From Rarobacter faecitabidus (GTDB lineage Bacteria > Actinomycetota > Actinomycetes > Actinomycetales > Cellulomonadaceae), in the NCBI RefSeq assembly GCF_006716265.1, contig NZ_VFOS01000002.1:62001-126000 (forward strand): a stretch of DNA of 64,000 bases, given 5' to 3'. Positions 34,401 to 44,700 of this stretch are shown here, piece after piece. The translations under genes were made by a program, and so were the position numbers. The notes beneath the pieces are model-generated. The model worked only from the letters and a program-made list of their open reading frames with translations. It searched no databases and was not told the DNA's origin. Numbering within the stretch: the stretch's first letter is position 1; each line of letters starts with the position of its first letter.

Positions 34401-35843
34401 ATGCCGACCTACCAACGCTTTGAACTGCCCGATGCGGGCGAGGGACTCACCGAGGCGGACATCGTCGAGTGGCGCGTCGCGCCGGGGGACGCCGTCGAGG
34501 TGAACCAGATCATCGTCGAGATCGAGACCGCGAAATCCCTGGTCGAGTTGCCGTCTCCATGGAGCGGCGTCGTCGCTGAGATCGTCGTGCCCGTCGGTCA
34601 GACCGCCGCCGTTGGCGACCCGATCATCGTGATCGACATCGACCCCGAGGGCGAGCACGGCTCGCCGGACGAGCGCGGTTCGTCGCACGAGCCCGGCACA
34701 CCGGTCGAGTCCGCTTCATCCGCGGCGCCCGCCGAGGCCGGCTCAAGCGCCGACAACGATAGCGCCTCGCCCGGTCGAGCCGCGGCATCCGACGCTCCCG
34801 CAGCAGATCCAGCCGCACCCGCAGCCCCAGCCGCGCCCGCCACGGGAGGCGGTGCGGTGCTCGTCGGCTACGGCACAGCGGGCGAGCAGGAGTCGCGCCG
34901 CCACCGGCCCCCCTCCGGTCAGGGCGACTCGTCGACGCTGCGCGTGCTGGCCAAGCCACCCGTGCGCCGGTTGGCCCGCGACCTCGGCATTGACCTGGCG
35001 ACCGTGACGCCCTCCGGGCCGGGTGGCATCGTCACCCGCGAGGACGTGCTGGCCCACCAGGTCCAGGTGCAGGCGCGCGAACTCGCCACCTACGAAGGCG
35101 ACGATCAGCCGTGGCTGGCCGACGGCGACGTGTCCCCGGACGGTCGACAGACGCGAGTACCCGTCCGCTCCGTACGCAAGCGCACGGCCGAGGCCATGGT
35201 GTCGAGCGCGTTCTCCGCCCCCCACGTGACGGTCTTCCACACCGTCGACGTGACGCGCACGATGAAACTGGTCTCGATGCTGCGCGAGGATCGCGAATTC
35301 TCCGGGGTTCGCGTCACTCCGCTGCTGATCGCCATGAAGGCGCTCCTCCTCGCGATCGATCGCCACCCCGAGATCAACGCCTCGTGGGATGAGGACCGTC
35401 AGCAGATCGTCTACAAGCACTACGTCAACCTCGGCATCGCCGCGGCCACGCCGCGCGGCCTGATCGTCCCCAACATCAAGGACGCTCACCGGCTCGGCCT
35501 GTTCTCGCTCGCCCGCTCGCTCGGCGAGCTGACGGCGAACGCCCGCGCGAGCAAGACCCGGCCCGCCGACATGAGCGATGGCACGATCACCATCACCAAC
35601 GTCGGAGTGTTCGGCATCGACACCGGAACCCCCATCCTCAACCCCGGCGAGGCGGCGATCCTGGCGTTCGGCGCGATCCGGCAGCAGCCGTGGGTGCACA
35701 AGGGGAAGATCAAGGTGCGGCACGTGACGCAGCTCGCGCTCAGCTTCGATCACCGGCTCGTGGACGGAGAGCTCGGGTCGCGTGTCCTGGCCGACGTCGC
35801 GAAGGTGCTCGAGGAACCTGCCCGCGCGCTGGTCTGGGGCTAG
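34401..35843 (+). CDS. Dihydrolipoamide acyltransferase (E2) of the 2-oxoacid dehydrogenase complex
   Basis: A 480-residue E2. One lipoyl domain (about 1-80) has the lipoylated Lys in EIETAKSLVELPSPW. A long Ala/Pro/Ser linker follows. The E1/E3-binding domain is AKPPVRRLARDLGIDLATV with SGPGGIVTREDVL. The acyltransferase domain ends with the catalytic FDHRLVDGE, where some members have HHR. A single lipoyl domain fits branched-chain or simple pyruvate complexes. E3 (lipoamide dehydrogenase) is not in the window and must be supplied from elsewhere. Confidence 0.92.
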   Translation: MPTYQRFELPDAGEGLTEADIVEWRVAPGDAVEVNQIIVEIETAKSLVELPSPWSGVVAEIVVPVGQTAAVGDPIIVIDIDPEGEHGSPDERGSSHEPGTPVESASSAAPAEAGSSADNDSASPGRAAASDAPAADPAAPAAPAAPATGGGAVLVGYGTAGEQESRRHRPPSGQGDSSTLRVLAKPPVRRLARDLGIDLATVTPSGPGGIVTREDVLAHQVQVQARELATYEGDDQPWLADGDVSPDGRQTRVPVRSVRKRTAEAMVSSAFSAPHVTVFHTVDVTRTMKLVSMLREDREFSGVRVTPLLIAMKALLLAIDRHPEINASWDEDRQQIVYKHYVNLGIAAATPRGLIVPNIKDAHRLGLFSLARSLGELTANARASKTRPADMSDGTITITNVGVFGIDTGTPILNPGEAAILAFGAIRQQPWVHKGKIKVRHVTQLALSFDHRLVDGELGSRVLADVAKVLEEPARALVWG

Positions 35844-35933
35844 CCGCGGCCAAAGCATGCCCCCGGTCGAGCCCGGCTCGGGTCCTTCGAGCGTGTAGCG
35901 GACGCGATTTCACGCCACCGTAGGCGGCTTCCT

Positions 35934-37007
35934 CTACCAGCCCCGAGTGGGCGGCATCCCCGCATCTCCCTGCTCCAACTGAGCGCGTTCGCGCGCCAGG
36001 CGCTGGCGCTCCGCCAGGTCCTCCAGCTGCTGCTGTCGCTTCTCATCCTCGGGCGAGGCGGAGTCGTCCTGCTTATCGGCGTCCGGCTCGGCATCGGGTC
36101 CGGCCTCGTCATCGTTGGACTGAGGGTTGTCATCCGGGTTGTCCTGATCCGTGTTCGAATCGCCCTGATCGTCCGCGTCGTCCGGGTTCTCCGAGTCCGG
36201 CGGTGGCTGGGACGGGTCGGAATCGTCATTCGGCGCCTGGTCGTTTTCCGGCGGATCGCGCAGTGCGTCGAGTTCATCCTGCGCCTCCTGGCGCTTTGTC
36301 TCCTCGCGGTCGTTCGCGGTCGGGTCGTCGGGGCAACCGTCTATCGTGCGGATATCCATCGCCGAGGTGTAGTCCTCGATCGCCCGCTCGTACAGGTTGA
36401 TTGCATCGTCGAGCGTCGCGGCCGGGTCGTCGGCCTCGTCGGCGGATTCGGCCACCAGCCGGGCCTCGTCGCGAAGTGCATCAGCCGTCCCCTCGAAGGA
36501 CAGCGCGTAGTTGTGCGCCACGACGCAGCGGGGCTGACCGGCTGCCTCGGGCTTGCCCTTCAGCTTGTCCGCGAGCGGCGGGGTCGCAGCGTAGGCGCGC
36601 CCGAGGTACACCTGCGCCTGGTCGTAGTTCTCGCGAGCCAGCCAGGACGTGCCCATGCCGAAAGGCGCCTTCCACCGCTGGATAACGTTCTGCTTCGCGG
36701 TGTACCCCCACTGGGTGATGGCGGTCGCGTGGTCGGCTCGGTCATAGTTGCGCGTCGCTGCGTAGCCCAGACCGGCGACTGCGGTCAGGATGGCTCCGAT
36801 TGCGAGCAGCGCGACCGCGACCGGGAGCGTCGCGAAGAACGTCATCCAGCGCACGCGCTTGCGGCGCCGCTCGACATCCTCGGGTGTTTGGAGCCGCCGG
36901 TCCGCGCTCGGTCGAGCGTCATCGAACGCGCCGTCACCCGCCGAGCCACTGCCCGTCAGCTGCGCAGGCGGCATGGCATTTTTCGCTTCGTCTCGCTCCT
37001 CAGTCAC
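35934..37007 (-). CDS. Membrane-anchored acidic protein at the end of the MoxR-VWA operon
   Basis: A 357-residue protein with one membrane helix (about 55-82) after a charged cytoplasmic head (RRRKRVRW). The middle (about 85-235) is helical and TPR-like, with NYDQAQVYLGRAYAAT and AINLYERAIEDYTSAMDI. The C-terminal third is extremely rich in Asp, Asn, Pro and Gln, then a coiled Gln/Arg-rich segment (RQRLARERAQLEQ). TPR-containing partners (BatC/BatE-like) occur at this position in other MoxR loci, so a scaffold role is plausible. It overlaps the preceding gene by 8 bases. Confidence 0.75.
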   Translation of the reverse strand: MTEERDEAKNAMPPAQLTGSGSAGDGAFDDARPSADRRLQTPEDVERRRKRVRWMTFFATLPVAVALLAIGAILTAVAGLGYAATRNYDRADHATAITQWGYTAKQNVIQRWKAPFGMGTSWLARENYDQAQVYLGRAYAATPPLADKLKGKPEAAGQPRCVVAHNYALSFEGTADALRDEARLVAESADEADDPAATLDDAINLYERAIEDYTSAMDIRTIDGCPDDPTANDREETKRQEAQDELDALRDPPENDQAPNDDSDPSQPPPDSENPDDADDQGDSNTDQDNPDDNPQSNDDEAGPDAEPDADKQDDSASPEDEKRQQQLEDLAERQRLARERAQLEQGDAGMPPTRGW

Positions 37008-38019
37008 GGTTCACCCCCACCGGCCTCGTCGCGCGGGCCACCAGTGCGCCCAGTTCCCACAGCAGCAGCGCCGCGCCAACGAGGGCAAACGGCCACAGCA
37101 GGGGCTGGTAGACGCGCACCGTCCGCGTGGTCGCCTGCGCGGTTGCGGACGAGTTCACCGCCGGTACCACGTTCCCTATCGGGACGCCCGGCGACCGCAA
37201 CACGTACGGCACGCCCAGTTGCTGTGCGACCGACTGCAAGGAGGCCTCGTCCAAAACCGAAATGGCATCCGGTTCGCCGTCCTGGGTCGGATCCTTGATG
37301 TAGCCCGAGGTGGTGCCGGTCGGATCGTTGACCTTCATGCGACCGCCCTCCTTTGTGCCGTAGCCGAGCACCGCCCCGCCCGAGATCAGCGAACTCAGTG
37401 ACGCATAGGATCCCGGCACGCCATTGGCCGTGTTCTCGCCGTCCGAGAAGAAGTAGACGTACCGCTCGTGATCGGGTGCCTGTTCGGCGGAGTCCTGCAG
37501 CGCGCGGGTGAGCGAGTCCAGCGGCCTGTCGACCAGCGAGCCCGTCGACAAACTGGAGAGCTCTTGCGTGAGCGTGTCGGCCCAGGCGTTCACAGCACGC
37601 ACGTCGCTGGACAGCGGCAACTGCTGCGATGCGATCGAATCGAAGGTGATGATCGAGAACCTGGCGCCGGTGTTCTCCGCCGCGAGGGCGCGCAGATCTG
37701 TGCGTACGCCGCTCAGGCGGGTGTCGCCGTCGCCGTAGTCCTCCGCCGCCATCGACCCGGTCCGGTCGACGACCAGATAGATCTCGACGCCCGAGGCGTA
37801 GGTCGTCACCTCGTCGTGCTCGATCGCTGGGCCGGCGGCCACGAAGGTCAGGACGAGCACGACCGCGGCGCGGCGAAGCCAGCGCAGCGTGTTCGCAGAG
37901 CCCGCCGCGGACGCCGCACCCGACCTCTTCGCGAGCAGCCAGGCACCCGCGCAGGCGGCGAGCAGCGTCACTGCGATCGCGACGATCCAGTAAACGGGCA
38001 GGAACGGTTGGAAGCTCAT
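37000..38019 (-). CDS. VWA-domain membrane protein (BatB-like)
   Basis: A 339-residue protein with two N-terminal membrane helices, a von Willebrand A domain (about 78-270) and a C-terminal helix. The MIDAS begins VVDRTGSMAAEDY, with Thr in place of the usual first Ser of DxSxS; a second MIDAS element is FFSDGENTANG. Threonine can still coordinate metal, so binding may be kept. It pairs with the other VWA protein encoded just upstream. Its start overlaps the stop of that gene. Confidence 0.88.
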   Translation of the reverse strand: MSFQPFLPVYWIVAIAVTLLAACAGAWLLAKRSGAASAAGSANTLRWLRRAAVVLVLTFVAAGPAIEHDEVTTYASGVEIYLVVDRTGSMAAEDYGDGDTRLSGVRTDLRALAAENTGARFSIITFDSIASQQLPLSSDVRAVNAWADTLTQELSSLSTGSLVDRPLDSLTRALQDSAEQAPDHERYVYFFSDGENTANGVPGSYASLSSLISGGAVLGYGTKEGGRMKVNDPTGTTSGYIKDPTQDGEPDAISVLDEASLQSVAQQLGVPYVLRSPGVPIGNVVPAVNSSATAQATTRTVRVYQPLLWPFALVGAALLLWELGALVARATRPVGVNRD

Positions 38020-39068
38020 TCGCGCAACCTCCCCTGCACCACGAGCGCCGCCGCCAGGGCGAGGAGGGCGAGCAAGAGCCAGCGACCCGGGCTCTCGGTC
38101 TGGGTGACCTCCGGGGCCGCCTCGAGATCCACCGCCTGCTGCTCCTGAACGCGATCCACGATGCCGCGCACCGCGGCGGCGTCATTGACACGGTAGAAGT
38201 AGCCGCCGGCTTCGGTGATCGACTGCTCGAAGTTCCGCTCCACATTCGGGTCGTAGACGCTACTTGACGCGCCGTACAGGCCGGATACCTCGATGCGGCG
38301 TTCTCTCGCGAGGGCCAGCGCATCGTCGAGCGGGTAGACCGGCTCGCCGCGCAGGTCGTTGTCAGTTGCGAAGATGATCGAGCGGGAACGTTCCGTGCCA
38401 CCCGAATCGTCGAAGAGCAGCGCGCAGTTGGCCAGTCCGTCGCCGATGAGCGAGGACTGCGTGCCCGTGAGCGTCGTGCCCGTCACGAAGTCGAGGTACC
38501 GGTCGATGGCCGCATTGGATGCGTACTCGACGACCGCCGGGTCGAGCGCGTCGTAGGCGATGTCGAGCTGCTCCTTGACCAGGTCATAGTCGTTGGTCAG
38601 CGGGAACACCGTGCGGGAGGTCTCGTTGAAGATCGACAGCGCGATGCGCTCGCCCGAGAACGAATCCACGAGCGTGCCGAACACGTCCACGACCTGCCGG
38701 TCGAACTCGAGCATCGATCCCGAGATGTCCAGGCACAGCACGATGTCCCGCGTTCCCAGCGTCGATTGCTTCACCTCGACGGTGGCTGGCCGGGCCGCCA
38801 CGACGGACACCCCCACCAGGGCGATGACAACCGTGCCAACTCCTGCCCACTGCCACACGCGGTAGCGCCTGATCGCCGAGCCTAGGGCGCGCAGGCGCGC
38901 GATCCGAGCCGAGTTCGCGACCCAGCGCACCTCACCGCTCCCCCGCTCGGCCCGCGCGCGGCGACGCGACGAGCGCGCCCCGACCACGATGACGATCGCA
39001 ACGGCGAGGGCCGCGATGATCCCGAGGGTCCACGGCCACAGCAGGGTGGTGGATACGCTCTCTACCAC
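38016..39068 (-). CDS. VWA-domain membrane protein (BatA-like)
   Basis: A 350-residue protein with an N-terminal helix, a second helix near 70-92, a VWA domain with a canonical MIDAS (LDISGSMLEFD) and ATDNDLRGEP, and a C-terminal helix close to the end. In MoxR-Bat systems such proteins act at the membrane with a MoxR ATPase in metal-dependent protein maturation or stress tolerance; the exact client is unknown. Genes on both sides overlap it, so expression is tightly coupled. Confidence 0.88.
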   Translation of the reverse strand: MVESVSTTLLWPWTLGIIAALAVAIVIVVGARSSRRRARAERGSGEVRWVANSARIARLRALGSAIRRYRVWQWAGVGTVVIALVGVSVVAARPATVEVKQSTLGTRDIVLCLDISGSMLEFDRQVVDVFGTLVDSFSGERIALSIFNETSRTVFPLTNDYDLVKEQLDIAYDALDPAVVEYASNAAIDRYLDFVTGTTLTGTQSSLIGDGLANCALLFDDSGGTERSRSIIFATDNDLRGEPVYPLDDALALARERRIEVSGLYGASSSVYDPNVERNFEQSITEAGGYFYRVNDAAAVRGIVDRVQEQQAVDLEAAPEVTQTESPGRWLLLALLALAAALVVQGRLRE

Positions 39069-39544
39069 TTCGCCACGACCTCGCGTGAGCGCTCGATGCC
39101 CTCGTCCGCGCTCAGCGGGGCGCGCGTGGCGAACTCGGGGGCGTAGAGCTGAGCGATAAGTTCGGCGGCCGGCGTGGCCGCCGAGTGTGCCCGCAGGTCC
39201 GACAGGGTCATCGACTCCGCGCGCACGCCCGTGCGGGCATGCGTGAAGGCGCGCAGCACGGCGGCGAGTTCCTGGTGAACCTCGCGCTGAGAAAGGCCGC
39301 CGGCCAAGTGCTCGTCCTGAATCCGCGCAATGCTCGCGAGCGCGTCCTTCCGGGCGCGCGCCCAGGGATCAGTGCCGGTGGGCGCGGGAGAGGACGAGGC
39401 CTCCGTGGTGCCCCGGTCGCGACGGGGCGCGCGGGTGGCGCGGAAGAGCCACACCCACCCACCGATCACGACGACGATCAGCGTCAGTCCGGCGGCTATC
39501 ACCCACCACGAGTAGGGAAAAGGCCCGAGGATCTCGTCAGCCAT
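39062..39544 (-). CDS. Small membrane protein of the MoxR-VWA operon (DUF4381-like)
   Basis: A 160-residue protein with one membrane helix (about 13-36) and a cytoplasmic helical domain containing SQREVHQELAAVLRAFTHAR and LIAQLYAPEF. The layout (one anchor then a LxxLxxxLYAPxF-type helical domain) resembles DUF4381/BatD-associated proteins found between DUF58 and VWA genes. It overlaps both neighbours. Confidence 0.72.
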   Translation of the reverse strand: MADEILGPFPYSWWVIAAGLTLIVVVIGGWVWLFRATRAPRRDRGTTEASSSPAPTGTDPWARARKDALASIARIQDEHLAGGLSQREVHQELAAVLRAFTHARTGVRAESMTLSDLRAHSAATPAAELIAQLYAPEFATRAPLSADEGIERSREVVAKW

Positions 39545-40430
39545 GGCGACTCCTGGACAGCAGCCGGATCAGATCGGCGAGGGCGTCATCGATGCCCGAG
39601 GTGACCATGAGGCGGGCATCAGCCTGCGTCGCGAACTGCAAAGTCTGGGCCCGGGTGTGGCTCACGAGGGCTTCGGTCTCATCGCGCAGCGAGGGATCGG
39701 TGCGGAAGAAGGCGGGCAGATCGAGGCCGCCGTCGACGTCCCGCACATCGTTGCCCTCGCCACCGACCGCCGGGTCGAACGGGTTCGCATCGGCGACGCA
39801 CAGGACCAGCACCTCGTGGCGCATGCGCAGGCGGCGCAGGACGGGCAGGGTGTCGTCGCTCAGTCCGGATTCGTCCGTCATCACGATGAGCAGGCTGCGC
39901 CGCTGGAAAGCGTCCTCGACCCGATCGAGGACGCGCACCAGATCTGCGGCGGGCGCAGTCGCGCCGTACAGGGACTCGAGCTGATGCAGCATCGCCTCTA
40001 GATCCTGGGTGCTCGCCCGCGGCGGGCGCTGGACGAGGCGCTCCGCGTCCCCCGCGACGAGCGCCACGCGGTCGCCGCGGTCACGCGAGATATAGGAGAT
40101 GATCGAGGCCAGGAACGTCGCGACCGCCGATTTGGCCTCAGTGCCGCTCGCCGCGAGCGCGCCCATGCGCCGCCCGGTGTCGACCGCCAGGATCGTCGTC
40201 AGGTTCGACTGACGCACGAAGCGGCGGATGATCGGGATGCCCGCCCGAGCGGACGATTTCCAGTCGATGTCGCCGATGTCGTCGCCAGGGTTGTAGAGCG
40301 ACAGGTCGTCGAAATCCTGCCCGTGGCCCTTGTAGATGGACCGATGGTGCCCCTCGAGCAGGCCGGCGGCGCGCCGCAGGAGCGGCAGCTCCAGCCTGGC
40401 TCGCACCTCGGCCAGTCGTTGATGGTTCAT
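39537..40430 (-). CDS. DUF58 domain protein
   Basis: A 297-residue cytoplasmic protein. The DUF58 signature appears as FDDLSLYNPGDDIGDIDWKS followed by SARAGIPIIRRF, then a VWA-like fold with TILAVDTGRRM (MIDAS-like DTG) and VMTDESGLSD. DUF58 proteins are regular partners of MoxR ATPases and are thought to work with them in assembling or activating clients. Its ATG overlaps the moxR stop by 4 bases. Confidence 0.9.
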   Translation of the reverse strand: MNHQRLAEVRARLELPLLRRAAGLLEGHHRSIYKGHGQDFDDLSLYNPGDDIGDIDWKSSARAGIPIIRRFVRQSNLTTILAVDTGRRMGALAASGTEAKSAVATFLASIISYISRDRGDRVALVAGDAERLVQRPPRASTQDLEAMLHQLESLYGATAPAADLVRVLDRVEDAFQRRSLLIVMTDESGLSDDTLPVLRRLRMRHEVLVLCVADANPFDPAVGGEGNDVRDVDGGLDLPAFFRTDPSLRDETEALVSHTRAQTLQFATQADARLMVTSGIDDALADLIRLLSRSRHG

Positions 40431-41461
40431 CAGGGAGCAGGAACGTAGTCGAAGATGACGTCGATGATCTGTTCGGGCTGGATGCCGTTCGCGAGGGCGT
40501 CGAAGGTGCGCACGAGGCGGTGGCGCAGGACGGCGTGCCGCACGGCCTTGATGTCGTCGGGGATGACGAAGGCGCGTCCCGCCTGCAGCGCCAGCGCCTG
40601 CCCCACCTTCATCAGGGCGATCGCGCCGCGTGGGCTCGCGCCCACGCGCAACTGGTCCTGCAGGCCCGGCACGGGGCGCGGTCCCGAGAAGCGTGAGGTG
40701 TTGATGATGTCGACGATGTAGCGCTTGATCGCGGTGTCGACGTAAACGCCGTTAGCCAGTTCCTGCAGGAATACGATGTCGTCGAGGCTGACGGGAGCGG
40801 CGGGCAGCGGCGCGTTCTGCTGGCCGCTGGCGATGCGGTCCAGGACCTCGATCTCGTGCTGCGGGGACGGGTAGGTCAGGACCTCCTTCATCAGGAAGCG
40901 GTCCATCTGCGCCTCGGGGAGGACGTACGTGCCCTCCTCCTCGATCGGGTTCTGGGTGGCGAGCACCATGAACGGGTGGGGAAGTCGAAACACCTCGCCG
41001 CCGATCGACGTCTGGCGCTCCTGCATCGCCTCGAGCATCGCGGACTGCGTCTTGGCGCTCGAACGGTTGATCTCATCCAGCAGCACGAGGTTCGCGTGAA
41101 CCGGGCCGAGCTGGGTCGTGAACGAGCCGGTGCCGTAGTTGTAGATCTGCGTGCCGACGATGTCGTTCGGCATCAGGTCCGGCGTGCACTGGATGCGGTG
41201 GAAGCTGCCGCCGATCGACGCGGCGAGGGTCTCGGCCGCCGTCGTCTTCGCCAGGCCGGGGACCGATTCGAGCAGGATGTGCCCACCCGCGAGCAGGGTG
41301 GAGATCAGCGAGGTGCGCAGGCGCTCCTGGCCAACGACTCGCTGAGAGAAGAAGCGGCCGATGTCGCCGATATGGCGCGCCGCGCGGGCCATATCGGCGT
41401 CCGGGATGGCCCCCCGGCCCGGGACGATGGCTGCGCGTGGTGGCGTGTCGGTCTCGCTCAT
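40430..41461 (-). CDS. moxR: MoxR family AAA+ ATPase
   Basis: A 343-residue AAA+ protein. Walker A is LESVPGLAKTT, with Ala/Lys in the usual places; Walker B is LVLLDEINRSS; the sensor regions are ATQNPIEEEGTYVLPEAQMD and SPRGAIALMK. The start at ATG 41461 gives a family-typical length; the open frame continues upstream through a minisatellite only because that repeat lacks stops. GATACT lies seven bases before the ATG, suggesting a leaderless transcript. It leads a six-gene overlapping operon with DUF58, VWA and TPR-like partners. Confidence 0.92.
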   Translation of the reverse strand: MSETDTPPRAAIVPGRGAIPDADMARAARHIGDIGRFFSQRVVGQERLRTSLISTLLAGGHILLESVPGLAKTTAAETLAASIGGSFHRIQCTPDLMPNDIVGTQIYNYGTGSFTTQLGPVHANLVLLDEINRSSAKTQSAMLEAMQERQTSIGGEVFRLPHPFMVLATQNPIEEEGTYVLPEAQMDRFLMKEVLTYPSPQHEIEVLDRIASGQQNAPLPAAPVSLDDIVFLQELANGVYVDTAIKRYIVDIINTSRFSGPRPVPGLQDQLRVGASPRGAIALMKVGQALALQAGRAFVIPDDIKAVRHAVLRHRLVRTFDALANGIQPEQIIDVIFDYVPAP

Positions 41462-41529
41462 GCGATCAAGTATCCCAAACGGGACTGGCGCTGCCTGGAA
41501 GAATCCTCCGAAATGGTCGCCTGCCGCGG

Positions 41530-41642
41530 GGACTGCTGCTCCGCCGGGGAACGGCTGCTCCGCGGGGGAACTGCTGCTCCGCGGGGGAACTGCTGCTCCG
41601 CGCGGGAACTGTTGCTTCGCAGGGGGACCGCCCTTGCGCAGT
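41530..41642. repeat. 19-base minisatellite upstream of moxR
   Basis: Six tandem units with 19-base period begin at 41530, 41549, 41568, 41587, 41606 and 41625. The consensus is GGAACTGCTGCTCCGCGGG; units three and four are nearly identical and the outer ones diverge. It lies in the non-coding region 70-180 bases upstream of the moxR start. Confidence 0.85.
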
Positions 41643-41656
41643 GAACCGCGCGTCCA

Positions 41657-41729
41657 CGTCGTCTGCGGGTTTTTCATTCGCATGCCCGCTCGAGAGTCGA
41701 GCGGACGAATGAAAAACCCGCAGACGACG
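41657..41729. terminator. Long perfect inverted repeat, probable two-way terminator
   Basis: Arms of 24 bases (41657-41680 and 41706-41729) are exact reverse complements; each contains a five-base T or A run next to CCCGCAGACGACG. An inner CCGCTCGA/TCGAGCGG stem fills most of the spacer. It lies about 70 bases beyond the stop of the large secreted protein gene (minus strand), so it can terminate that gene. The length is exceptional for a simple terminator, and a mobile-element origin is possible. Confidence 0.65.
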
Positions 41730-41797
41730 ACTTGGAATAGCTCGACCCCGTGACCTCGTCGGTACGTGGCCTCGCGGCTACGTGGGCGAGGCGCCGG

Positions 41798-44700
41798 CTA
41801 CTTCACCTTGACCGACGCGGTCGCACTCTTGGCCCTCAGCGCCGCCGAGCCCTTGTAGGCCACCGCGATCTTCTGCTTGCCGCGTTTGGCGGCCTTGATC
41901 TTGACCTTGGCCACGCCCTTGGCGTTCACCTTCACGGTCTTGGCCTTGGCCTTGCCGAGTTTGACCGTGGCCTTGCCTGCCTTCGCGAGGCCAGCGGGCC
42001 CCGACACGGTGACGGTGATCGTGAGCCGCTTGCCCTTCTTGACCGTCTTCTTCGCCTTGACCTTCACCTTGGCCGCCGCCTTGGTCACCGTCAGTGTGGC
42101 ATTGGGGCTGGTCGCGGCCGCGACCGTGGAGCTGCCCGCAAATCTCGCCTGCAGGGTTACCTTGCCGGCGGTCAGTTGACGCGGGAGCTTGATCTGGGCG
42201 GTCTTCGAGGCCCCTACCGTGACCCGTGCCACCTGACGGCTACCCTGATGGATTGTCACAACGCCGGCCGTCCACTGTCCGGTGGTCGTAATCGACACCG
42301 ACGCCTGGGGCTGGCCACCCGCCACGATCGACGTCGAGCCGAGGCCGAGTTGCAGGGTGGCGCTGGCCTTGTCGGTGACGGTGAGCGTCTGGTTCGCCGA
42401 GGACGAGCCCTCCCACGTCGATCCTGCCGTGGGTACATACCGGGCCTGCAGCTGATAGGTGCCGGCGGCCAGCGTGTTCGGGAGGGTCACGACGACGCTT
42501 CCGTTCACGAGCGTTCCCGTCGCGAGCACCGACGAGTTGGCAGCGTTCACGAGCTGCACCGTCCCAGTCGGCGTACCCCCCGTGCCGGTGACGGTGACCT
42601 GCGCCGAGGCCGGGGCCTCGCCGAGGGCCTGCGATGCCTGGCTGAGCGTCAGCGTTGTCGAGGTCGCCTGCCCGGTGATGCGGTACGTCACGATCTGCGA
42701 GGTGCCCGGAGCCCACGTCTGCGCGTTCGCTGGAGCGAACGTGGCGCGCAGGCGGTGGATGCCCACGCCAAGTCCTGTCGGCAGGTTCACGGTCGCCGTG
42801 CCGTTCGCGAGCGTCGCCGAGCCGTAGGTGGCGTTCGTGTCGGCATCCACCAGAGTGACCGTGCCGATGGCCTTGCGCGACGGCTGGTCCGCCTGCGAGA
42901 CGTCGATGGTCGCCACGGCGGGCGACGCATCCGCGACGGCCGTTGATTCTGGGCTCACCGTGAGCCCGACCTGCGCCGCGAGCGGTGCGGGGACCACGCC
43001 GCTGCCGACGCACGCGCCGGGAAGCTGGATGGTCTGCCCGGCCGCGCCTGCCAGCACCTCGCACTGGGCGGGCGTGGTGTTGACTGCCGCCCCCGTCAGT
43101 ACGATGCCCTGGCTGGTCAGGTCCACGTTCAGGGGATTGCCGCCTGCCGTCAGGCCGCTGATGCCGCCGACGTGACCGGCGCTGAGCCGGACGAACGACG
43201 GATCGCCGAGCGAAAGGCGGAACCCGTTGTTGATCCACACGGAGTCGATGAACGCGGCGATGCCGAACAGCGAGGGCCGAACGCCGTCGACCAGCGGCTT
43301 GTCGGACTGCTCGTTGCCGTTCTTCTTGTATACCTCGGCGAACCAGCCCGAGCGCGTCACGTCGCGGATGACTGACTCGCTGAACTGCGTGGCCTTCACC
43401 TTGCCGTCGGTCACGTGCTCGTTGTCGAGCAGTCCGGCGGTGATGTAGTTGATGTTCGGTCCCTTGAGGTTGTCACCGAAGCCTGCCCACTGCTTGTCCG
43501 CGTTGAACGCAGCGAACCGGCCCAGGATGGCCGTCTTCGCCCGCGCGCTCAGTCCTGGCAGGACGAGCGAACCAACCACGACGGAGTTGTCGCCGTTGGC
43601 ACCAGTGCCGGTCGTCACCGCCGCGTTGTCGTCGTTGGACGCCAGCGTCACCTTCTGCTGGAATACGCCGTCGGTCCGCACGAACCAGCTGTCGAACTTC
43701 GAGTAGAGGTGCTGCTCGATCGAGTCCCAGTGCGCGATGTCGGCGGTCGCGCCGACCTTGGCGGCGATCTTCTTCGCGTAGCCGAGATCGATGATCAGCG
43801 AGGTCACGAACTCGGAGTCACGCTGGGTGTAGTTGTAGACCCCTCGATCCTTGACCGTCCAGTGCAGGTTGGTCGCGCCGAAGTCCAGCACGCGCTTGAG
43901 CGCTGGATAGATGTCGTTCAGCTTCGATGCATCGCCCGTAGCGTTGTACAGGATCCACGCGGTCTGCGCCTTGCGCGACGGCAGGACCTCGCCGCCCTTG
44001 GTCGGGTCGTTGGTGATCTCCCCGGGGAAGGCGCTGCCGCTCGGCTGGACGAAGTCCATGATGCCGGTGAAGGATTCCCAGGCGAGGCTGGGGTCCGCGT
44101 ACACGAGGGTCTGCAGGCCGACGAGGGTGTCCCAGGTCGCGACGTTCTTCGCGCCCGGGATGCCCGACATCCACATGGAGGCCTTTCCGGTGCCGAGCTG
44201 AGCCTTGAGCGAGTTGGTCTCCGGCGTGGCCGGGATCACGTTCTGTTCGAGATTGATCCACGCGCGGTAGTACGTCTTCTCGATGTCCAGCGCGGAGGCA
44301 CCATACGCCGGGACGGAGTGCAGCGAGAAGTCCTGCGGAACCGGCACCTTGGCCAGGTAGTCCGCCCAGTAGGCGTCCAACTCGCCGACGCGTGCCGAGA
44401 CGTTCTGGGCATACGCGCTGGCCGCCTCAGTCGACGCGGACGAGGCCGCCGCCGCCGCAGTCATGCCCGGCGCATAGGTGGCCGAGGTCGATACCGGCTT
44501 GAACGCGATGGCGATCTTGTGCACCCCGCCATTCGGCAGCGTGGCCGACCATGCGGTCGCTCCGGTGGCCGTCGATCCCGTGGCGTTCGATACCGCCGAG
44601 CCGAAGCCGACGGTCGCGCTGTCGGGGAGCTGGTAGACCTGCACGAACCCGGTTCCCGTAACGGTGAGCTGCTTGGTGCTCGCGTTCCACGCGGGAGTGC

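Noticed and set aside
41462-41683. N-terminal extension of MoxR through the minisatellite
   Set aside because: The extension is low-complexity translation of the 19-base repeat; the ATG at 41461 gives the normal family length and has a promoter seven bases upstream.
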